Shown here piece after piece: positions 1 to 6,416 of a stretch of DNA of 8,812 nt. Source of the stretch: JANNGZ01 sp031404155. Its GTDB lineage: Bacteria; Pseudomonadota; Gammaproteobacteria; Burkholderiales; Burkholderiaceae_C. The stretch's first letter is position 1, and every line of letters starts with the position of its first letter. Position numbers and translations under genes: made by a program. The stretch lies in the NCBI GenBank assembly GCA_031404155.1, contig JANNGZ010000151.1:1-8812 (forward strand). The letters run 5' to 3'. Under the pieces are notes generated by a model, which saw nothing but the letters and a program-made list of their open reading frames with translations, had not been told where the DNA came from and ran no database searches.

Positions 1-739
1 CGTCCGAGTCGTCGGCGGCCAGGAACAGTGTGGGCCGGGCCACATGCCCCGCGTCGAGCCGGATCTTCAAACACTGCGCGTCGAGGAACTGCTGGTCGGC
101 CGCGGCGTCGCGGTGCAGCGTGGTCTGGCGCTCGGTGACGATCGCGCCGGGCACCAGCGCATTGACGCGGATATTGCGCGGCCCCAGCTCGCGCGCCAGC
201 GTCCGGGTGAGGCCGAGGATGCCGGCCTTGGCGGTGGTGTAGCCCACCAGGTTCGGCCGCCCGCGCATCCAACTCACCGAGCCCATGTTGATGACGGAGC
301 CGCCGCCGGCTTGCGCCATGCCCGGCGCCACCGCCTGGATCGCGAAGAAGTAGTGCTTCAGGTTCAGCGCCAGGCGCTCGTCCCAGAACGCCGGCGTCAC
401 CTCCTCCATCGCATGGCGGTCGTCGCGGCCGGCGTTGTTGACCAGCACGCGGATGGCCCCGAGTTGCGCCGCCACCTCACGCAGCAGCGCCTGGTAAGCG
501 AGCACATCGCGCACGTCGCAGGCGGCGTACCAGGGGGTGTGAATCGGCATGCCTTGGGTGGGGCCGGCCACCAGGATCTCGTCGATGAGCGCACGGCCGC
601 CGTCGGGCTTGGTGCCGCAGAACGCCACCTTCGCGCCCTGCGCCGCAAACGCGCGCACCAGCTCCGCGCCGATGCCGGAGCTGCCGCCGGAGATGAAGAC
701 GACGCGGTCTTGAAGCGAGGGGTAGCGGGTAATGTTCAT
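1..739 (-). CDS. SDR-family aldose 1-dehydrogenase, XylB-like (3' end off window)
   Basis: Probable NAD(P)-dependent oxidation of an aldose at C1 to the lactone, in the cytoplasm. The 246 visible residues carry the classical short-chain dehydrogenase layout: cofactor loop SGGSSGIG (17-24, with Ser where the family usually has Thr), CDVRD (74-78), NNAG (101-104), catalytic Ser154 in NMGSVS, and Tyr167/Lys171 in YTTAK. The stretches YPSL near the start, NNAGRDDRH, FWDERLALNL and AVAPGM closely recall Caulobacter xylose dehydrogenase XylB; this comparison is from memory. About 10-15 residues are probably missing beyond the left edge. The ATG at 739 puts the cofactor loop at the normal distance from the N-terminus, but it has only a weak ribosome site. 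The gene follows the lactonase gene by 66 bp on the same strand, as expected for enzymes acting in sequence. Sugar specificity (xylose, arabinose, galactose or fucose) cannot be read from the sequence. Confidence 0.88.
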   Translation of the reverse strand, partial: MNITRYPSLQDRVVFISGGSSGIGAELVRAFAAQGAKVAFCGTKPDGGRALIDEILVAGPTQGMPIHTPWYAACDVRDVLAYQALLREVAAQLGAIRVLVNNAGRDDRHAMEEVTPAFWDERLALNLKHYFFAIQAVAPGMAQAGGGSVINMGSVSWMRGRPNLVGYTTAKAGILGLTRTLARELGPRNIRVNALVPGAIVTERQTTLHRDAAADQQFLDAQCLKIRLDAGHVARPTLFLAADDSD

Positions 740-771
740 TGGGGTCTCGAGGGTGCTAAGCCGCGTGCGCG

Positions 772-791
772 GGCCTTGAATTCAACAGGCC
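772..791. promoter_or_regulatory. palindrome between lactonase and dehydrogenase genes
   Basis: The 66-bp gap between the lactonase stop and the dehydrogenase start contains the perfect 10-bp palindrome TTGAATTCAA (776-785). It is flanked by GGCC at 772-775 and again at 788-791. It is unusually AT-rich for this sequence and symmetrical, like a binding site for a dimeric regulator. No regulator is visible and no -10/-35 pair is convincing, so an operator role is a guess. Confidence 0.2.
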
Positions 792-805
792 ACGAGCTCT
801 GCGGG

Positions 806-1717
806 TCACAGATGAGCAAAGTTCGCCGCCAGCCCCGCCACCTCGACCCGCAGTTGCAGCACACAGCCGGCCAGTGGTTCGCGTGCCAGCTCGTCGGCCG
901 GGCGGTTCTCGCGGCTGGTGGTGATGTACAGGGTTCTCAAATCGGCGCCGCCGAAACACGGCATCGTCGGGCAGCGCACCGGCAGCCTGATTTCGCGCAG
1001 CAGCGTGCCGTCGGCGGCGAAGCGCAGCAGGCGCGCGCCTTCGAACATCGCGACCCAATAGGCTCCCTCGGCGTCGACCGCGGCGCCGTCGGGCCGGCCG
1101 CCGTATTCGTCGAGTTGCAGCCCTGGCAACTTGGGCGCGAACTGATGGAACACGCGGCGGTTCGTGAGCCTGCCGGCGGCGAGGTCGAAGTCGAGCTTGT
1201 CGATGCGGTGGGCCTTGGTGTCGGCCCAGTACATCGTGCGCGAGTCCGGGCTCCAGGCCAGGCCGTTGCTGGTGGTGATGCCGCCTGCCGCGCGGTCGAG
1301 CCGGCCGCCGCTGTAGCGCCAGAGCGCGGCGTTTTCGGCGTCGCGCGGCTCGTAGATCGTGCCGGCCCAGAAGCGGCCTGCCGCGTCGGCCTTGCCGTCG
1401 TTGAAGCGCTCGCGTGTGGTGTCGAAAGGCGCGTCGGCCAGCGCCCTGCTTTGGCCCGTCGCCGGGTCGAAGCGAATCAGCCCGTGGCGCAGCGCGACGA
1501 TCAGGCCGCCTCCATGAAGGGGCGCGAGGCAGGCCACGTCGCTGTCGAACGCCCATTCGTCGTGGCGCCCCGTCGCGGGGTCGAAACGGTTCAGTCGGTG
1601 CCCCGGGATGTCGCTCCAGTACAGCACCTGTTCCCGCGGATGCCACAGCGGCGACTCGCCGAGCAGGCTGGGCCGCACTCCGGGCAGGGCGGTGACGGTC
1701 GCGGCCGGCTCGCTCAT
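806..1717 (-). CDS. SMP-30/gluconolactonase-family sugar lactonase
   Basis: Probably a cytoplasmic metal-dependent lactonase that opens the sugar lactone made by the adjacent dehydrogenase to the aldonate. The 303 residues match the normal length and the six-bladed propeller pattern of the family. The expected metal ligands are all present: Glu21 in LGESPLWHP, Asn151 in TSNGLAWS and Asp210 in GGRPDGAAVD. The substrate-pocket segment RERFNDGKAD (102-111) supplies Arg104 and Asn106. The ATG at 1717 gives the family's usual short lead before the first ligand. Its own ribosome site is weak, and the stop of the preceding gene is only 12 bp upstream, so translation is probably coupled. Calcium-dependent regucalcin-like proteins share the fold, but the position beside a sugar dehydrogenase and a mutarotase favours a catabolic sugar lactonase. 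Confidence 0.9.
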   Translation of the reverse strand: MSEPAATVTALPGVRPSLLGESPLWHPREQVLYWSDIPGHRLNRFDPATGRHDEWAFDSDVACLAPLHGGGLIVALRHGLIRFDPATGQSRALADAPFDTTRERFNDGKADAAGRFWAGTIYEPRDAENAALWRYSGGRLDRAAGGITTSNGLAWSPDSRTMYWADTKAHRIDKLDFDLAAGRLTNRRVFHQFAPKLPGLQLDEYGGRPDGAAVDAEGAYWVAMFEGARLLRFAADGTLLREIRLPVRCPTMPCFGGADLRTLYITTSRENRPADELAREPLAGCVLQLRVEVAGLAANFAHL

Positions 1718-1729
1718 CGGCGCACGCGG

Positions 1730-2377
1730 TCAACCGAACAACTTGGCGCCGAGCGCAAAGGCCCCCGCAATCGCGGCGCCGACCGTGCCGACCAGGCTCC
1801 ACAACTGCGCGGGCTTGAGCGCGCCGAGCAACTCGGCCACCGTCATCTGCGACGGGTCGGGGCCACGCGGCGCGGCCTTGGGCGGCGGCGCCTGGGTCAT
1901 CTTCGTCTTCCAGCTCGCGAGCACGCCGTTGAACTCGGTGGAGGTGAGGCTCTGGGCATCGACATCGATCTTCTGCACGTGCCAGTCGTAGCCCTTCTCG
2001 AGGAACCCCTCGTCCTGCACTTCGCGCTCCACCAGCACCAGCAAAGGCAGGCCGCGGCTGTAGCCCATCGCGGCTTCGATATGGTTCCACGGCGTGGCGA
2101 GTTTGATCTCCGCCAGTGGCGACTCCTTGGGCCCGCCGCGCTTCCACAAACCGGCCGGGAAGTAGCTGCGTTCCAGCGCAATCACCACCACGCCGGCACA
2201 GTCGGCCATCACCTGGCTCACCGCCTTCAGCGGCGCGTCGGCACTGAAGGTGTTGCGGCCCACGGTGTGCGGCACCAGCCCTTCGCTGCGCAGGCGTTCT
2301 TCCACCGCACGGACGAAGTTCTCCTGCCGCTCGTTGGCGGTGCCGGCAACGCTGACGAACACGTTCATCTGTGGCAT
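1730..2377 (-). CDS. membrane-anchored protein with possible TIR/deoxyribosyltransferase-like domain
   Basis: Function not recognised with certainty. Residues 4-160 read like a flavodoxin-type alpha/beta fold: strand MNVFVSVAG, helix ENFVRAVEERLRSEG, strand-like CAGVVVIALERSYF (60-73), then PWNHIEAAMGYSRGLPLLVLVE (97-117 region). This pattern, ending with a helix that bears a glutamate (Glu101) followed by a hydrophobic strand, resembles TIR-like and nucleoside 2-deoxyribosyltransferase-like proteins, in which that glutamate is catalytic; that is an inference by eye. A proline-rich linker (162-175) leads to one hydrophobic segment (about 191-214, WSLVGTVGAAIAGAFALG) close to the C-terminus, suggesting a tail-anchored inner-membrane protein with a cytoplasmic N-domain. 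The ATG at 2377 is chosen because GGGAGG lies 4 nt upstream (2382-2387); the alternative Met4 lacks such spacing. It sits between mutarotase and lactonase genes, 12 bp from the latter, although no sugar-catabolic role is apparent. Confidence 0.8.
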   Translation of the reverse strand: MPQMNVFVSVAGTANERQENFVRAVEERLRSEGLVPHTVGRNTFSADAPLKAVSQVMADCAGVVVIALERSYFPAGLWKRGGPKESPLAEIKLATPWNHIEAAMGYSRGLPLLVLVEREVQDEGFLEKGYDWHVQKIDVDAQSLTSTEFNGVLASWKTKMTQAPPPKAAPRGPDPSQMTVAELLGALKPAQLWSLVGTVGAAIAGAFALGAKLFG

Positions 2378-2421
2378 CGGCCCTCCCGGCTCGGTGACCT
2401 CTTGCGCGACCGCGGCGCGGC

Positions 2422-3300
2422 TTAGAGCGCGCTCACGTCAATCTGCATCCAGGCCTCGAAGGTCTCCCCCGGCGGCACGCTCACCAGGCCATGCGCGGCC
2501 GGGTCGGCCATGTGGATCGCGTTGCTCACATGGCTCACCGGTTCGACGCAGAAGTAGTCGCGATCTTGCGGGGTGAACACCACCAGGTAGGGCAGCGAGG
2601 AGCTGAGCTGGAGCGAGAACTTCTCGTCGCGGATCCGCGCCGGCCCGCGCCAGCCCTCGAAGCAGTGGTCGAAGTTCATGTGCGCCACATCGCCGTCGAT
2701 GCCCGGCTGCGGCACGCGGCGGGTCGGCAGCTGCGTCGTCGCGTCGCTCTCCCAGCGGTCGGAGAGTTCGATGTGCAGGCGGCTGCGCGCGCGCCGGGTG
2801 AAATACGGGTGCCAGCCCAGGCCCGCGGGCTGCGCCTGGGCGGCCAGGTTGGTGAACTGCATCTGCACCCGCAACGCCTGCGGGGTGAGGGTGAAGAACT
2901 GTTCGGCCTCGAACGCAAAGGGCCAATGCGCGTCGGGCGCATGGCGGTAGCGCAGCACCGCGTCCAGCGCGCTGTGCGAATGCAGGGTCCACGGCCGCAT
3001 CCAGCCCACGCCGTGCAGCGAATGCGGGTTGCCCTCGTCGAAGTTCGGCTGCGTGGTGTAGTCGTGCCCGAGCCAGCGGAAGCGCCGCTGCCCGAGGCGG
3101 TTGGAGTAGGGCACCAGCGGGTACGAGGCCGACAGCCGCGCCCGCTCGAGTTCGGCCGGCTCGGTGGAGCGCAGCACCGGCGTGCGGTGGTGCCACAGGC
3201 CGGCCACACAGCCGCCGAGGTCGGCGCGCAAGGCCAGGCGCAGCGCGCCGGCGCGCAGTTCGTAGGCACCCTCGGTGGCCAACAAGGTCGATGCGCTCAT
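2422..3300 (-). CDS. aldose 1-epimerase (mutarotase)
   Basis: Interconverts alpha and beta anomers of a free aldose in the cytoplasm, supplying the anomer the downstream dehydrogenase uses. The 292-residue product has the family hallmarks: YSNRLG (65-70, with the substrate-binding Asn-Arg pair), HSLHGVGW (93-100, His96 as proton donor), GWHPYF (162-167, His164), and CVEPVSH (251-257, Glu253 as catalytic base). The length is slightly under the usual 300-350 but the core is complete. The start at 3300 is supported by GGAGG at 3308-3312 with 7-nt spacing, the best ribosome site in the cluster. It follows a 122-bp gap after the Gfo/Idh gene, the longest gap between intact genes of the cluster, so a separate promoter is possible. 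GalM is the best-known member, but the COG2017 family also includes other hexose epimerases, so no symbol is given. Confidence 0.92.
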   Translation of the reverse strand: MSASTLLATEGAYELRAGALRLALRADLGGCVAGLWHHRTPVLRSTEPAELERARLSASYPLVPYSNRLGQRRFRWLGHDYTTQPNFDEGNPHSLHGVGWMRPWTLHSHSALDAVLRYRHAPDAHWPFAFEAEQFFTLTPQALRVQMQFTNLAAQAQPAGLGWHPYFTRRARSRLHIELSDRWESDATTQLPTRRVPQPGIDGDVAHMNFDHCFEGWRGPARIRDEKFSLQLSSSLPYLVVFTPQDRDYFCVEPVSHVSNAIHMADPAAHGLVSVPPGETFEAWMQIDVSAL

Positions 3301-3422
3301 CAGGCAACCTCCGTACTGCGTACTGCGGTGAATTCGCCCTTCGGGCGGCCGTGCGGGCTCATGAAGCTTCCCGGGTGGCTGTGTGAACCTGCATCGTAGC
3401 CCCAGCGGCGGCTACCCCGCGC
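3301..3422. promoter_or_regulatory. intergenic leader before the mutarotase gene
   Basis: This 122-bp stretch separates the Gfo/Idh stop from the mutarotase start. It holds a tandem duplication of the 7-mer CGTACTG (3312-3325) just outside the Shine-Dalgarno site, a compact hairpin CGCCC-TTC-GGGCG (3335-3347), and a second inverted repeat nearer the Gfo/Idh stop (listed separately). No clear sigma-70 promoter was found. It may hold an internal processing or promoter site for the lower half of the cluster. Confidence 0.3.
3396..3415 (-). terminator. possible 3' hairpin after the Gfo/Idh gene
   Basis: Perfect 6-bp inverted repeat GTAGCC / GGCTAC with an 8-nt loop, starting 7 bp beyond the Gfo/Idh stop codon on the minus strand. 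There is no T-run after it in the direction of transcription, so it is a weak terminator candidate and could equally stabilise the 3' end of the upstream message. Confidence 0.3.
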
Positions 3423-4535
3423 TCACCAGCCCGCGGGCAGCACTTCGCTCATTTCGACGACGCGGCCGAGCTCGATGCTGCGGTGCGCGGCGATGCCGGT
3501 GGCCACCGAGCGCAGGCCTTCTTCGAGCGGAATTTCCGGCGCCAGGCCGCTGCGCACGGCGTGCGCGAACTTCTGGTGCTCGAGGTAGCTGGCGCCGAAA
3601 TGCTGGCCCAGGTACTTGATGTGGGTGTCGCGGATCTGGCGCACCGCCACGCCCTTGGCCGTGCCCGAGGGCTGGCCCCACACCTCGCGGCGGCCCCAGT
3701 CTTCGCGGCGGCCGTAACGCAGCACGCCCGAGGGCAGCAGCGATTCAAGCTTGCCCTCGCTGCCGACGATCGTCACATGCTCGTTGTCGATCGAGTTCTC
3801 GGCGAACATGCACAGGTCGAGGCTGGCGCGCGCACCGCTGCCGTACTCGACGATGACGTAGGCGCTGTCGAGGATGTCGGGCGTCTTGCCGTCGTAGCGC
3901 TCGTCGAGATGGTTGACGCGCTGGCCGCCGGACGCGAACACGCGCGTGGGCTTCTCGTTGAGGATGAAGTCCATCAGGTTGAAGTAGTGGCAGCACTTCT
4001 CTACCAGGGTGCCGCCGGTGTTGGCGGTGAAGCGGTTCCAGTCGCCCACCTTCGGATAGAAGGGCTCGCGGTGTTCGCGGATCGCCACCTGGTGCAGCCG
4101 GCCCACGCCGCCTCCGTGCGCGATGCGGATCATCTCGGCCACCGGCGGCATGTAGCGGTATTCCTGCGCCACCCAGACGATGCCTCGGCGGTTTTTCGCG
4201 CGCTCGATCAGCGCCACGCCGTCGGCCATCTTCGTCACCAGGGGTTTCTCGCACAGGATGTGCAAGTCAGTCGCCAGGGCGTCGTGCATCACCTCGGCGT
4301 GGGTGAAATTCGGGCTGGCCACCACGAGCGCGTCGCACAGGCCGCTGGCCAGCAGGTCGCCATGCCGCTCGAACAGCGTCACCTGGCCTTCGAGCAGGGC
4401 GGAGGCCTGCTCGCGGCTCGCCGCTGTCGGGTCCGACACCGCGGTCACCACTGCCCCGCCCATCGCCCGCAGGTTCTCGATGTGCTCACGGCCCATGCTG
4501 CCGCAGCCGATGATCCCGTAGCGGATTTTGTTCAT
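3423..4535 (-). CDS. Gfo/Idh/MocA-family NAD(P)-dependent oxidoreductase
   Basis: Probable cytoplasmic sugar or cyclitol dehydrogenase. The 370 residues show the family's two domains. The N-terminal Rossmann fold has the dinucleotide loop GIIGCGSMG (7-15) and the signature CEKPLVTK (95-102, Glu96-Lys97-Pro98). The C-terminal substrate domain has GGTLVEKCCHYFNLMDF (174-190), where Lys180 and His183 occupy the usual catalytic positions. The segment DGKTPDILDSAYVIVEYGSGA (residues 216-236) is typical of members found beside sugar ABC transporters. The ATG at 4535 is 7 bp after the permease stop with little ribosome site of its own, implying translational coupling to the transporter. Substrate is unknown: inositol 2-dehydrogenase, galactose 1-dehydrogenase and 3-keto-sugar-forming enzymes all share this architecture. 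It may act on the imported sugar in parallel with, or before, the SDR enzyme. Confidence 0.9.
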   Translation of the reverse strand: MNKIRYGIIGCGSMGREHIENLRAMGGAVVTAVSDPTAASREQASALLEGQVTLFERHGDLLASGLCDALVVASPNFTHAEVMHDALATDLHILCEKPLVTKMADGVALIERAKNRRGIVWVAQEYRYMPPVAEMIRIAHGGGVGRLHQVAIREHREPFYPKVGDWNRFTANTGGTLVEKCCHYFNLMDFILNEKPTRVFASGGQRVNHLDERYDGKTPDILDSAYVIVEYGSGARASLDLCMFAENSIDNEHVTIVGSEGKLESLLPSGVLRYGRREDWGRREVWGQPSGTAKGVAVRQIRDTHIKYLGQHFGASYLEHQKFAHAVRSGLAPEIPLEEGLRSVATGIAAHRSIELGRVVEMSEVLPAGW

Positions 4536-4542
4536 CGTGGCT

Positions 4543-5373
4543 TCAACCCTTGAGGCCGCCCTGCGTCAGGCCGCCGACCACCCGCTCCTGGAAGATCGCG
4601 ATAAGCACCGCAATCGGCACGATGGCAACGATCAATGCCGCCGAGATGATCGGCCAGGGGAAGGTGAACTCGCCTTGGTAGAGCGTGATGCCCACCGGCA
4701 GGGTGCGGAAGTTCGGGTTGCTGTTCAAGGACAAGGCCAGCAGGAACTCGTCCCAGGAGTTGACGAAGGCCAGGATGCCGGCGGTGAACACGCCCGGCGC
4801 GGCCAGCGGCACGACGACGCGCACCAGCGCGCCCATGCGGGTGCAGCCGTCGATCATCGCGGCGTTCTCCAGGTCCTTCGGGATGCTCTGGAAGAAGCTG
4901 ACCAGCACCAGCGTGCACACCGGCAGGTTGAGCACGATGTAGGGCAGCACCAGCGCGGTGTAGCTGTTCAACAAGCCCAGCGTGCGCATGGTCTCGAAGA
5001 TCGGCACCAGCAGCGTCACCAGCGGGAACATGCTCGACGCGACGATGCAGGTCAGGATCAACTGCCGGCGCTTGAGGTTCAGGCGCGCGATGGCGTAGGC
5101 GGCCAGCGCCGACACGAGCAGCGAGAACACCGTGGCCGAGAGCGCCACCGCCAGGCTGTTGCCCAGGTATTTGAGCAGCGGCTGGTCGGTGAAGGCCTGC
5201 ACATAGTTGGCCAAGGTCGGGTTGTGCGGCCAGTAGGTGATCGGCTTGCTGACCAGCTCACTTTCGGTCTTCAGCGAGGTGAGCAGGATCCACACCGCAG
5301 GGAAAAAACCGTTGATGACCACGATGCCCGCCGCGATCAGGCGCAGGCTCTTCGCGTCCCAGATGGATTTCAT
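4543..5373 (-). CDS. carbohydrate ABC transporter permease, MalG-like
   Basis: Inner-membrane subunit of a CUT1-type sugar importer, pairing with the MalF-like permease encoded just upstream. From the ATG at 5373 the product is 276 residues with about six membrane segments (roughly 13-35, 72-94, 105-127, 136-160, 192-212, 241-263). The ATPase-docking EAA loop is ENAAMIDGCTRMGALVRVVVP (169-189), and the C-terminus ends VVGGLTQGGLKG, the standard ending of MalG/AraQ proteins. An in-frame ATG at 5478 would add 35 residues rich in Arg and Gly, encoded by a repeat-like element and unlike any permease N-terminus. It also has a GGGAGG site only 1 nt away, too close to use. The 5373 start has GGGGG with 5-nt spacing (5379-5383) and gives the normal MalG length. 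The transporter ATPase is not in the window. Confidence 0.93.
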   Translation of the reverse strand: MKSIWDAKSLRLIAAGIVVINGFFPAVWILLTSLKTESELVSKPITYWPHNPTLANYVQAFTDQPLLKYLGNSLAVALSATVFSLLVSALAAYAIARLNLKRRQLILTCIVASSMFPLVTLLVPIFETMRTLGLLNSYTALVLPYIVLNLPVCTLVLVSFFQSIPKDLENAAMIDGCTRMGALVRVVVPLAAPGVFTAGILAFVNSWDEFLLALSLNSNPNFRTLPVGITLYQGEFTFPWPIISAALIVAIVPIAVLIAIFQERVVGGLTQGGLKG

Positions 5374-5474
5374 GTTTGCCCCCAAGACGCCTTTGGCGTC
5401 GGCCCCCCGGGCCACGCCCCTTCGGAGCCCTTGGGGCGCGTTTCGTCTTGGGACGGCCCGGCGACAAAACTCAT
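5370..5474 (-). CDS. candidate 34-residue ORF bridging the two permease genes
   Basis: A short frame starts at the ATG at 5474, which overlaps the MalF-like stop as ATGA, with GGGAGG at the favourable distance of 5 nt (5480-5485). It ends with a TGA overlapping the MalG-like ATG, again as ATGA. The peptide begins MSFVAGPSQDETRPKGSEG and continues with Pro/Gly/Trp-rich sequence (AWPGGPTPKASWG) encoded by a hairpin-rich repeat-like element. It has no recognisable domain, and such endings look like translated intergenic repeat rather than a folded protein. The likeliest role, if translated, is as a relay that keeps ribosomes moving from one permease to the next. The alternative is a fortuitously open frame. 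Confidence 0.35.
   Translation of the reverse strand: MSFVAGPSQDETRPKGSEGAWPGGPTPKASWGQT
5381..5452. repeat. multi-hairpin intergenic repeat-like element
   Basis: The ends form a perfect 9-bp inverted repeat, CCCAAGACG (5381-5389) with CGTCTTGGG (5444-5452). Inside lie GACGCC-TTT-GGCGTC (5386-5400), GGCCC-CCC-GGGCC (5401-5413), and CGCCCC (5415-5420) pairing with GGGGCG (5433-5438). The outer stem and first inner hairpin share bases, so they compete. Its look matches short intergenic repeats I recall from Burkholderiales genomes, but only one copy is present here, so repetition is inferred. Confidence 0.6.
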
Positions 5475-6376
5475 GCATTCCTCCCGATGCGCTTCAGGTA
5501 GAAGGCCGTGACGAACAGCGACAGCACGAACATGCACACCGCCAGCGTCGAGCCGTAGCCGACGTCCAGGTAGTCGATCGTGGTCTTGTGGATCAGCATC
5601 GCCAGCGTCTCGGTGGCATTGCCCGGGCCGCCCTTGGTCATCGTGTACGGGATGTCGAAGGTTTGCAGCGCGGTGATGGTGCGGAAAATCAGCGCGACGA
5701 TGATCGAGGGCATCAGCATCGGGATCGTGATCTGCCAGAACTGCTGCCACTTGCTGGCGCCGTCGACCTCGGCCGCTTCGTAGAGCGACTTCGGGATCAT
5801 CTGCAAACCGGCGAGCAGGATCAGCGCCATGAAGGAGCTGGTCTTCCAGATGATCGTGGCGCAGATCGCGGCGAAGGCCCAGTTCGGCCGCAGCAGCCAC
5901 ATCGCCGGCTCGCTCGCGGCACCTGTCGCCGAGGCCACCCGCCGCACCACATCGTTGACCACGCCGTACTCGGTGTGGAAGAACCACGCGAAGATCAGCC
6001 CGGCGAAGGCCAGCGGCAGCGCCCAGGGCAGCAGCAGCGCCAGGCGCACCGGCCACTTGCGCTTGAAGGGCAGGTTGGCCAGCAGCGCCAGGCCCATGCC
6101 GACCACCAGCGCACCCGGCACCGTGATCAAGGTGATCAGCACCGTGTTCTTGGTCGCGTTCCAGAAGTCGGCGTCCTTGAACACCAGCGCGTAGTTCTCG
6201 AGGCCGACGAACTTGATGCCGCCGCCGCCCGACAGGCGCAGGTCGTGGAAGCTGTTCCAGATCAGCTTGCCGATCGGGTAGATGACGATCAATGCCAACA
6301 GCAGGAAGGCCGGCGCGAGCAGCATGACGCCGAGCGTCTTCTCGCTCGGGTCGCGCAGGCGGTCAAGAGAGCTCAA
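5471..6376 (-). CDS. carbohydrate ABC transporter permease, MalF-like
   Basis: Inner-membrane CUT1-type permease, partner of the MalG-like protein. The 301-residue product has about six membrane segments (first at roughly 15-37), the EAA loop EAAEVDGASKWQQFWQITIP (200-219) that contacts the ATPase, and the conserved TKGGPGNATETLA (247-259). No ATG or GTG lies in frame between the upstream stop at 6434-6436 and Val17/Met18, which sit inside the first membrane segment, so the TTG at 6376 is taken as the start. It is preceded by GAGGAG (6380-6385) at a rather short 3-nt spacing. The TTG start and the hairpin just upstream may lower permease output relative to the binding protein. The stop overlaps the short bridging frame by 4 nt (ATGA). 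Confidence 0.92.
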   Translation of the reverse strand: MSSLDRLRDPSEKTLGVMLLAPAFLLLALIVIYPIGKLIWNSFHDLRLSGGGGIKFVGLENYALVFKDADFWNATKNTVLITLITVPGALVVGMGLALLANLPFKRKWPVRLALLLPWALPLAFAGLIFAWFFHTEYGVVNDVVRRVASATGAASEPAMWLLRPNWAFAAICATIIWKTSSFMALILLAGLQMIPKSLYEAAEVDGASKWQQFWQITIPMLMPSIIVALIFRTITALQTFDIPYTMTKGGPGNATETLAMLIHKTTIDYLDVGYGSTLAVCMFVLSLFVTAFYLKRIGRNA

Positions 6377-6393
6377 GGGCTCCTCGCATGAAG

Positions 6394-6416
6394 CCCTCCC
6401 CCTTGATGGGGGAGGG
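6394..6416 (-). terminator. strong GC hairpin between binding-protein and permease genes
   Basis: Perfect 9-bp stem CCCTCCCCC (6394-6402) / GGGGGAGGG (6408-6416) around a 5-nt loop, 9 bp after the binding-protein stop and 17 bp before the TTG start of the permease. No T-run follows, so it is probably not a full terminator. It is well placed to protect the 3' end of the binding-protein message or attenuate permease expression, as in other binding-protein-dependent operons. GGCTCC at 6378-6383 can also pair with GGAGCC at 6415-6420, giving an alternative fold that would mask the permease ribosome site. Confidence 0.5.

Noticed and set aside
44..2425. A 793-codon open frame on the plus strand
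   Set aside because: It lies antisense to four genes with clear motifs on the minus strand; long antisense frames are expected at this GC content, and its Arg/Ala/His-rich composition matches no protein family.
3331..3342. GAATTCGCCCTT, identical to the insert-flanking sequence of a common TA-cloning vector, near AAGCTT and CCCGGG sites
   Set aside because: Bases on both sides do not continue as vector polylinker, and CGCCCTTCGGGCG is a hairpin of a kind common in such GC-rich genomes, so coincidence is likelier than contamination.
4528..6391. Two long plus-strand frames opposite the permease genes, His/Gln/Arg/Asp-rich
   Set aside because: Mirror images of membrane-protein codons on the other strand; no start site, motif or spacing supports them.
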